A stretch of 64,000 nucleotides of DNA. Source: Symbiodinium kawagutii. Its lineage: Eukaryota > Sar > Dinophyceae > Suessiales > Symbiodiniaceae. Below are positions 56,829 to 64,000 of this stretch, in pieces; the first letter of the stretch is position 1; every line of letters begins with the position of its first letter. The stretch covers positions 748,230 to 812,229 of the forward strand of contig VSDK01016681.1 of assembly GCA_009767595.1 (NCBI GenBank), written 5' to 3'. Position numbers and translations under genes: made by a program. The notes below the pieces were generated by a model. It did no database searches, was not told the DNA's origin, and saw only the letters and a program-made list of their open reading frames with translations.

Positions 56829-59800
56829 TCACGCGACAGCGAGCAACTGTTTGCATGTCTCCACCACTTTGCCAATCCAAGTCACAATGACACCCATCAC
56901 AAGGGCGTCGACATGTTCGTAGCCATCAGTATCGAGATCACCCATCGCATGTGGAACGGTCTTCCGAAGGAATGCTGCCTGTGGCTGAAATCCCGAGTCT
57001 TGGAACCATCGCCAGTTCAGAACTTGAGCTATAAAAACTGGAAGGAACCGTAGAGGGGCTGACTTGTCTCATGCCACAATCCATGGGTTTCCTTGACATT
57101 GACACTTTTTTGTAGTCCCGGAGTCCTACCTGCAGGGCATTCTCCACAGCTGACAGCACCGGCAGCTTTGTATTGCCCTGCGGGACACAATTCGCACAGG
57201 TGCCCGTTCACCTTGGAAGGCTGCATCCCAGCCAAACACGGCCGATCACCTTGGATGCCGAATGGTGAGGTCCCCTCCCAGTTTCGAAGTCTCTCCAAGT
57301 GTGCTATGATGAGACAAATCCCCAACTAAAAGAAGTGACAACTTGAATACCTTCAATGATTTGCGGATGGTTGATGTTGGCAGGAACCCTTGAGTCCAGC
57401 TTAGGCAATGGCTGGAGACTGCTCAAAATTGATTATCCATCTGCTGTCTGTAAACCTGGAGCAACCCTCGCAAGTTGAAGGGAAAAATTGCGGGACAGGG
57501 GAGATTTTAAAACTGGGGATGGGGGGAAGCACACCTCAGCAGAAATCTAGGCACGAGCGGCAAGGACTGAAACCCGTGTACAAGCAAGGCACTTACGACT
57601 CAGGACCCCCCAACACCTGGAAATCGTTCACGGACTGAATATTCATTGTGGGGAAAAAACATTCAACTTGTTTAGGACCACAAAGTTGCAGTGTAATACC
57701 TGGACCCCTCATTGAGGAGCCGTCCTGAAAAGCAGTTGAATCCCAATATTTCCTAAGATAGGGTCTCAGTTCAAACTGCTGCTGGGCAACATTCACTGCA
57801 CAAAGAAGAAAAGTCCCAACTTCCAATCAGTTGGTTGAAAGCTGTGGCACCATCGAACATCTCTCTCATGTCGGTCACAGCAGAAGTGTCCCAACTTCCA
57901 ATCGGTTGGTTGAAATGTGTGGCCATGTGGAACATCTCTCCCATGTTGGTCACAGCAGAGGTGTCCCAACTTCCAATCGGTTGGTTGAAAGATTCAGCAC
58001 CCCTAAACATCGCAGACATGATGGTCACGGCAGAGGTGTCCCAACTTCCAATCGGTTGGTTGAAAGATTCGGCAAAAGAGAACATATAGCTCATGTGGGT
58101 CACAGCAGAGGTGTCCCAACTACCAATCGGTTGGTTGAAAGATGTGGCCCCCATGAACATCATTGCCATGTCGGTCACAGCAGAAGTGTCCCACTTTTCA
58201 ATGGACTGGTTGAAAGAAGTGGCCCCATCGAACATCCGTCCCATGTCGGTCACGGCAGAGGTGTCCCAACTTCCAAGCGGTTGGTTGAAATGTCCGGCCC
58301 AGTGGAACGTCTCTCCCATGTTCACCACAGCAGAGGTGTTCCAGCTTCCAATCGGTTGGTTGAAAGAATAGGCCCCATCGAACATCCGTCCCATGTCGGT
58401 CACGGCGGACGTGTCCCAACTTCCAATCAGTTGGTTGAAATGTCTGGCGTTGTGGAACATCTTTCCCATGTTCACCACAGCAGATGTGTTCCAGCTTCCA
58501 ATCGGTTGGTTGAAAGAAGTGGCCCCATCGAACATCCGTCCCATGTCGGTCACGGCAGAGGTGTCCCAACTTCCAATCGGTTGGTTGAAATAAATGGCGT
58601 TGTGGAACATCTCTCCCATGTCGGTCACAGCAGAGGTGTCCCAACTTCCAATCGGTTGGTTGAAATGCATGACTGGGCCTGGCCAATGTCCACTGCTGAA
58701 CATGAACATTAATAAACTGAACATTGATCTCATGTTGGTCACTGCAGAGGTGTCCCAACTTCCAAGCGGTTGGTTGAAAGCTTTGGCCCCAAGGAACATC
58801 TCTGCCATGTCGGTCACAGCAGAAGTGTCCCAGCTTTCAATTGGTCGGTTGAAAGATGCGGCTCCACAGAACATTGATCTCATGTTGGTCACAGCAGAGG
58901 TGTCCCAACTACCAATCGGTTGGTTGAAATGTCTGGCCCTGTGGAACATCTCTCCCATGTTCACCACAGCAGAGGTGTTCCAGCTTCCAATCGGTTGGTT
59001 GAAAGAATGGGCCCCATCGAACATCCGTCCCATGTCGGTCACGGCAGATGTGTCCCAACTTCCAATCGGTTGGTTGAAATGTGTGGCCATGTGGAACATC
59101 TCTCCCATGTTGGTCACCGCAGAGGTGTCCCAACTTCCAATCGGTTGGTTGAAATGCATGACATCATTCGCGGGCCAAGGTCCACTGCTGAACATTGATC
59201 TCATGTCGGTCACAGCAGAGGTGTCCCAACTTCCAAGCGGTTGGTTGAAAGATTTGGCCCCACGAAACATCTCTGCCATGTCGGTCACAGCAGAAGTGTC
59301 CCAGCTTTCAATTGGTCGGTTGAAAGATGCGGCTCCACAGAACATTGATCTCATGTTGGTCACAGCAGAGGTGTCCAAACTTCCAATCGACTGATTGAAA
59401 GATTTGGCCCCGCGGAACATCTCTGCCATGTCGGTCACACTTGAGGTGTTCCATGACCCTATCGCTTCATCAAATGACCCAAGCTCATAGAATAGGCCTT
59501 TCATGTTGGTCACTTCCGATACATCCCACTCTGCAATTGGCCCATATTTGGAGATCAAGCCAGGTCTGTCCTTAGGAGCAAGAAGCGAAAATCTGTGATA
59601 CAAAAGGTGGCAGAGGTGCCCAACAACTCGCCAGCCAAAACCAAACCCATAGGGCTGATGATTTTCTCAAGCAAACCCAGCAAGTTTTGAATGTCATGCA
59701 GTCATGCTTATCAAAGTTCGAGACAAAGGCCCTACTTATCTGACCTGCCAAGTTTCGGGAAATATCTTTTCTCCAGACCACCAGTCCCTGTCCGATCTTT

Positions 59801-59891
59801 CCCAAGCAATGACGGCCGCCCGAAGTTCATTGCCGTTCAGGAAAGGCGATCCTGCTAAGCAGCTTGGGATGAGGAGCAGGGGGCGAAACAT
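56829..59891 (-). CDS. Secreted BspA-like (DUF285) leucine-rich repeat protein with Cys-rich tail
   Basis: Exon 1 (59891-59745) starts at ATG with a signal-like [14 protein letters not shown], then [12 protein letters not shown]. Exon 2 (59570-57816) encodes about 22 copies of a 25-26-residue unit of the form [20 protein letters not shown], the DUF285/BspA-like LRR. Exon 3 (57724-57607) encodes [17 protein letters not shown]. Exon 4 (57249-57130) has [20 protein letters not shown], an ephrin-receptor-like GCC2/GCC3 cysteine repeat. Exon 5 (57058-56829, stop TGA) contains [20 protein letters not shown] and is tentative. The sum is 789 residues in phase, though the exon 2 end needs a GA donor (TGG|GAC). 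Such proteins are thought to bind surfaces or partners outside the cell; the actual role is unknown. Confidence 0.85.
57816..59570 (-). repeat. Coding tandem array of DUF285 units (about 22)
   Basis: The 75-78-bp unit is repeated head to tail. A larger block ([19 protein letters not shown], then the [14 protein letters not shown] unit and the [14 protein letters not shown] unit) occurs twice, nearly identical at nucleotide level around 59205-59370 and 58740-58900, showing block duplication as well as single-unit expansion. Antisense ORFs across this region are shadows. Confidence 0.95.
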
Positions 59892-60034
59892 GGCGGTGAT
59901 GGAAACCATGTCTCAGAACCCGAAGGACGGTCTATACTCAGCACAAGAGCACTCAGTTGCTGCAAGAAGCCGGTTTTCTTTACCAGAATTCTGCGCATTC
60001 ACCTGCCATGTCCATCTATGCCTTCCAGTCGCAG

Positions 60035-60348
60035 GCACCGAAAACTTCAAGTGTAACAAGCACGGCTACTTGACTCAGGATAGACTCTCTGCGTATCCAG
60101 TGGGGGGCACATGTACGTCTTGCATATCTCAGTGTCACACATATCGCACACTCAAAACGTGCAAGGGTAGAGGTGAGGTACCTTACAACTGACCAACGAC
60201 TTGGCAGTTTCCAGGAATGCTTTATGGATACTGCCCAGACTCCAAGGCTAGCGCCAAAGCTTGCGACACCTGCGGCTACACTCACCTGCCGTGCCATTCG
60301 GAATACACCTTGGTGCCATTTTACTCACAGATATACGGTGCAAGGTGA
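60035..60348 (+). CDS. Possible Cys-rich two-exon segment on the plus strand
   Basis: Exon 60035-60166 (acceptor TCGCAG|GC, donor AAGG|GTAGAG) encodes NFKCNKHGYLTQDRLSAYP and GGTCTSCISQCHTYRTLKTC. Exon 60215-60348 (acceptor TTCCAG|GA) encodes GYCPDSKASAKACDTCGYTH and LPCHSEYTL, then a stop. Both junctions are phase 1 and the intron would be only 48 bp. The paired C-x-x-C patterns are similar in the two exons, suggesting a repeated Cys-rich module, perhaps metal binding. It would be the only plus-strand gene here and starts about 140 bp from the divergent BspA-like gene. The opposite strand is also partly open, so this remains tentative. Confidence 0.38.
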
Positions 60349-60451
60349 TTGCCCTAAAGCCACTAACCACTATTACTTATCATAGAATCAATCAAAGTAT
60401 GCATCAAAACAATAAAATAAACCATTACGAAGCACCATTGCAGTCCATGAA

Positions 60452-60548
60452 ATGAACCGACCAATTCTTCAACCGGTGCCGGGTTCACAGCCTTCGAATT
60501 CTCAGCATCCCGGAGCTGGAGGTCGTAAGCCTCCCAAGTTCTCGAAGG
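60452..60548 (+). CDS. Possible Pro/Ser-rich exon on the plus strand
   Basis: The stretch beginning ATGAACCGA encodes MNRPILQPVPGSQPSNSQHP and then GAGGRKPPKFSK, ending at a phase-1 donor AAGG|GTGAAA. It is GC-richer than its surroundings. It might be another exon of the preceding Cys-rich gene or a separate start; no family is recognised. Confidence 0.3.
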
Positions 60549-62551
60549 GTGAAATTAGATGAGGTCTAATCTCAAGTTGGAACCCATTAGAACCTCCCAA
60601 AATTAGATACTTGTTAACTGTGACTGGTTATAATGGTTCAAACAAATGGGTTATGATTCATTAGATGGTTTTTGAGATCGGTATTCATATGGGTAGATGT
60701 CATCACCATAGCAATAATGGTTAACCACGGTGACTCATACGGTTAATCAATTATAGATCAGCCATGGTCATATGGTCAATTTGTGACCATGGTTGAAATA
60801 TGTGGTCAAACCATTTAGATGCTATGGTTCACTATGGCCATGGTTGAGCTATGGTGAGTGTATACTAACCGTCATATGGTTGGTTGTAAGCATGGTTAAA
60901 CTATATGGTTATACCATGAATGCCATCAACAACCATGGTCAACAACCATCACTATTGGCTATCCTTGGTCATTGTTGACTATTGTTCAACGGATATCACA
61001 CAAACCCAATCACCTGTTGCTTTTGTGGTCTAATCCCTGGCAGCGTTTTGTCCGGTGCTATGATCAGTTGGCCCATCGAAGTTGTAACTGTTACAACTGC
61101 TGATTGCTGGCCCATGGTCACGTTTGCGGTTGATAGCAGCAGCTGGTTTCACTGCTTAGTCATTTGACTGTTGGTAAAAATAAACAAATTGCTAGGTTTA
61201 ACTGATTGTTTGTTTAGGTCTTATCAAATTGTGTAAAGTGTTTGTCAAACACCAGCATTACTTTTTTACTGCTCATTCTACTGCTTGTAACTGGTATCTA
61301 GGAGATTTTTCACCCACATTTCAGCTGGTGGTCCATAACCCCAGTTGAACCGTAATTGGTGCAAAAAGCACAGTTGATACTAGTTGATATGGTCCAGCAG
61401 GGTTCATACACTCAACCATCAGCTAACCATTAATCAGCCATTAATCAACAAGTAATCAGCCACAGATCAACCATTACTATACAATCATCATCATTCATCA
61501 ACCATGGGTTACCATTACAAAGCAGTGATCAACCATCAATTACTATACAACCATTAGTAAACACCCATTCCTTATTCATTAAACCAGTGACCCCACTACA
61601 CTCACCATGGTAACCACAACTCACCAAATGATCATTCTTCCGCCTGGAAGATCATCCGGGGTCGGTCCTTCTGCCAGTCATGGGTAGAGGAACTAAGCAA
61701 CCAGTAACCAACCACAATCAACCACACGAGATATCAAATGGCTGGTTAATTGGTAGTTTTGATGGATCAAAAGCCTTCAACAATGAAACATCAAACTAGT
61801 CATCAAATCAACTATCAATGAACCATCATGATCCATCACTGGCAAAAATCCACGAATGTACCATCGACAGACCATCGATAGACCACCAAGTACCTATACT
61901 TAACCATGAAAACACCAACTATCATCATTAGGTTTCGAGAGCCCACACGTCCAACAAACTGAGCGACCAGGTAGTTTCATACCCCACGGGTGCTTGATTG
62001 TTGCTTTCTTGGATGTGCACTCCCACTGCGAAGGTGAGTGGTTACATTTACCGTGGTTTCCAGGGGTTCATTCAGCTGCCAGAAACAGGGTATAACTGCC
62101 CATGGCTTCACTTACCCTTGCTGTACGGTATGTTCATGATGCGTGGGAGCTATTGACACAACATTAACCAGGTTGACTGTTGGCTGTTGGTTGTCAACTC
62201 CCCAGTAGCACAGGAACTGACCCGTGGTGGAACCCCCCACCGTAATCTTTCAACCGGGTTGGTTGATATTACTCAACTAGTAGCTTAGTCATAAACCATT
62301 GCAAAACCTGCTGGATAACCATTCATAAACCATCCATTGAACATCAAGTAGCCATTGAATTAACCATCAATCAACCATCATTGTTCATAAATATCAGCCA
62401 TTAACTATCACTAATCATGGTGATTCACCCTACCACTCCATCATTCGCCCCTATGATTCACCGCCATTCACCGTTGACCACTGCCCCATCCCGGGTACCC
62501 GTTGCCGTTGCCCAGGTACGGTCGCCCCGCACCCCGGGACCACCCGGGTGC
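60549..62551. other. Gene-free stretch
   Basis: Degenerate ATGGTTA/ACCATCA sequence on both sides of 61.3 kb. The small GC-richer patch at 61.63-61.69 kb has no supported exon. Confidence 0.6.
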
Positions 62552-63329
62552 CTTGTGCAGGTCCTCAGGACTTGCTTCACGGTCCACCTCCAGGATCACC
62601 TCGGGCAGCCGCTGGTGAGTCGCTGGTAGCCATTCGATTAACCGTTCTCCAATGGATGATCTACCAGCGAATCAATGGATGATCTATTAACCGTTAATCA
62701 ATTGAATCTAGTTAACCAATATTGAGCAAATTTTCTATAACCAATAGATGAGCTAAATTGGTGACTAAATCTGGTATAACTAATACTTAGTATAACTCAC
62801 TTAGCTATTAACCAATGGATGAGCTATACGAAATTCAAATTCTAACCAATTCTCTCATTATCATCGGTTTCAGAAACATTGTGGCAGTTGTGAAACCATC
62901 ATAGAGATGATTATGCCAACTAAAAGCGGTTGGGTAGTAGCCGTGAATCACGAACAGTAATGAGATATGACCAGCAATAAGAGAGATATGTCAACTGTGA
63001 TTGGGTGTCGGGGTATGCTCGCCAGAGAGAGGTCATGGTCCACATAATTTCTGCAGGATCCACCATCAAGTCCTCATTCCTTTTTTCTGCTTGCTTCACG
63101 GGGATTTCCCAATTGACCCCATGGACCCACTGAGTCAGGCAGCACAAGTCCCAAAAACATCAACTGGTCTTTGCTCAATTGGGGGTTGGTCGACCTTGCC
63201 CTGAAAGTAGGTGCGCATATCATGGTAGAACCAAACCCCATGGCAGTTCTCCCATGGAAACGATCTCAGTGCTGGTAGACTTGGCTTTGCAGCAGTATCT
63301 TCTGAGAACCCAAAAGTCGGCACCACTTT
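62552..63329 (-). CDS. Three exons of an unrecognised gene
   Basis: Exon 63329-63195 (CCTAACAG|AAA ... GGCAAG|GTCGAC) encodes VVPTFGFSEDTAAKPSLP and GVWFYHDMRTYFQGK. Exon 63129-62956 encodes WVHGVNWEIPVKQAEKRNED and DPAEIMWTMTSLWRAYP. Exon 62611-62552 encodes PEVILEVDREASPEDLHK with a GC donor AAG|GCACCC. All are phase 0. The last exon alone resembles the start of a J-domain (VDREASPEDLHKA), but no HPD-containing exon was found, so DnaJ identity is not claimed. Upstream and downstream exons are missing. Confidence 0.42.
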
Positions 63330-63629
63330 CTGTTAGGAATCCACTGGTCCGAAGCATTGGTATGAAGCAGGATAAACCCATGTTCCCCATCATCAACCAC
63401 CAATTATAAACCATTATCAATGACTCTTGTCAACCACTATTGCGAACTACTATTGTCAACTGTCAACCATAAACTATTACCAGTAGTACCCGGGCAAGCC
63501 GGGGGCGGAAGTTTCCCAAGGTCAAGCACTATAAGATCAAAGAAAACGGTGGCCTATAATTCAGAGGCAAAAGTGCCTATAGTTTGTTGGAATGGTTTTT
63601 TCAAAAAATTGTGCTTCCTGTTGCGCGAC

Positions 63630-64000
63630 AAAGCCACCACACAAAACCACCAGCACAAAACCAGCAAAACAAGACCACCACACAAAGCCACCAACACAAA
63701 ACCACCAACGCAAAACCACCAACGCAAAACCACCAGCGCAAAACCACCAACACAAAACCACCAACACAAAACCACCAACAAAGCCACTACACAAAACCAC
63801 CACACAACACCACCACACAAAACCACCACAGAAAAACCACCAACAGAGCCACCAACAGAGCCACCAACAAGCCACCACACAAAACCACCAGCGCAAAACC
63901 ACCAACACAAACCCGCCAGAGCAAAACCAGCAAAACAAAGCCACCACACAAAGCCACCAACACAAAGCCACCCACACAAAGCCACCAACACAAAGCCACC
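63630..64000. repeat. CCACCAACACAAAG-type minisatellite
   Basis: Imperfect 9-18-bp units built from ccaccaacacaaa, ccaccacacaaa and gccaccaacag run to the window edge. The antisense translates as a false Gly/Trp/Cys/Phe-rich ORF. Confidence 0.93.

Noticed and set aside
57831..59394. Long plus-strand ORFs with repeats of [17 protein letters not shown] and QLPIGWLK
   Set aside because: They are exact antisense shadows of the DUF285 repeat exon.
62552..62611. DnaJ J-domain gene
   Set aside because: The exon VDREASPEDLHK is similar to J-domain helix II, but the neighbouring exons that join in phase are not J-domain and no HPD motif was found.
63554..63999. Gly/Trp/Cys/Phe-rich ORF of about 145 codons
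   Set aside because: A translation of the minisatellite; no start context, motif or splice continuity.

Overview
The window looks like nuclear DNA of a dinoflagellate, most likely one of the Symbiodiniaceae/Suessiales. Three things support this. (1) Coding sequence is cut into short, GC-richer exons lying in a sea of degenerate ACCAT/TGGTTAAT-type repeat sequence. (2) When exons are joined by protein continuity and reading phase, the introns use a mixture of GT, GC and a few GA donors, always with AG acceptors usually followed by G, which is a known dinoflagellate feature. (3) The confident genes all lie on one strand in a head-to-tail series. The protein families (BspA-like DUF285 repeats, a fold resembling ADP-ribosyltransferases fused to kinesin-light-chain TPRs, PAS-like membrane proteins) are also ones I associate with these algae. 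No rRNA, tRNA or CRISPR array was found.

All well supported genes are on the minus strand, so they read right to left. From right to left: a three-exon fragment of an unknown gene (62.6-63.3 kb); a secreted BspA-like leucine-rich-repeat protein with a cysteine-rich tail (59.9-56.8 kb); an unknown eight-exon gene ending at 45686; 167 bp further on, a complete 11-exon GH20 beta-N-acetylhexosaminidase (45.5-36.3 kb); a 9-exon type II membrane sulfotransferase-like gene (33.9-26.2 kb, one exon broken by an assembly gap); the first two exons of an unknown gene (25.6-24.4 kb); and a very long gene (21.3 kb to beyond 2.6 kb) whose 11 visible exons encode an MGCGASS-type lipidation motif, an ADP-ribosyltransferase-like domain and TPR repeats. 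An intronless gene for a multi-pass membrane protein (10.1-8.5 kb) sits inside one intron of that long gene. The first 18 bases of the window are the start of a second copy of it, and the 5' flank is duplicated too. A small cysteine-rich plus-strand gene may start near 60.0 kb.

The rest is intron and spacer: simple repeats, minisatellites, and at least three families of short (about 100-140 bp) MITE-like elements with terminal inverted repeats, one of them a perfect 38-bp hairpin. The hexosaminidase and the sulfotransferase are neighbours and both act on glycans in the secretory/lysosomal route, but a functional link between them is only an inference. Exon boundaries were placed by hand from phase, splice dinucleotides and family similarity. 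They are strongest in the GH20, TPR and sulfotransferase genes and weakest in the unknown ones.
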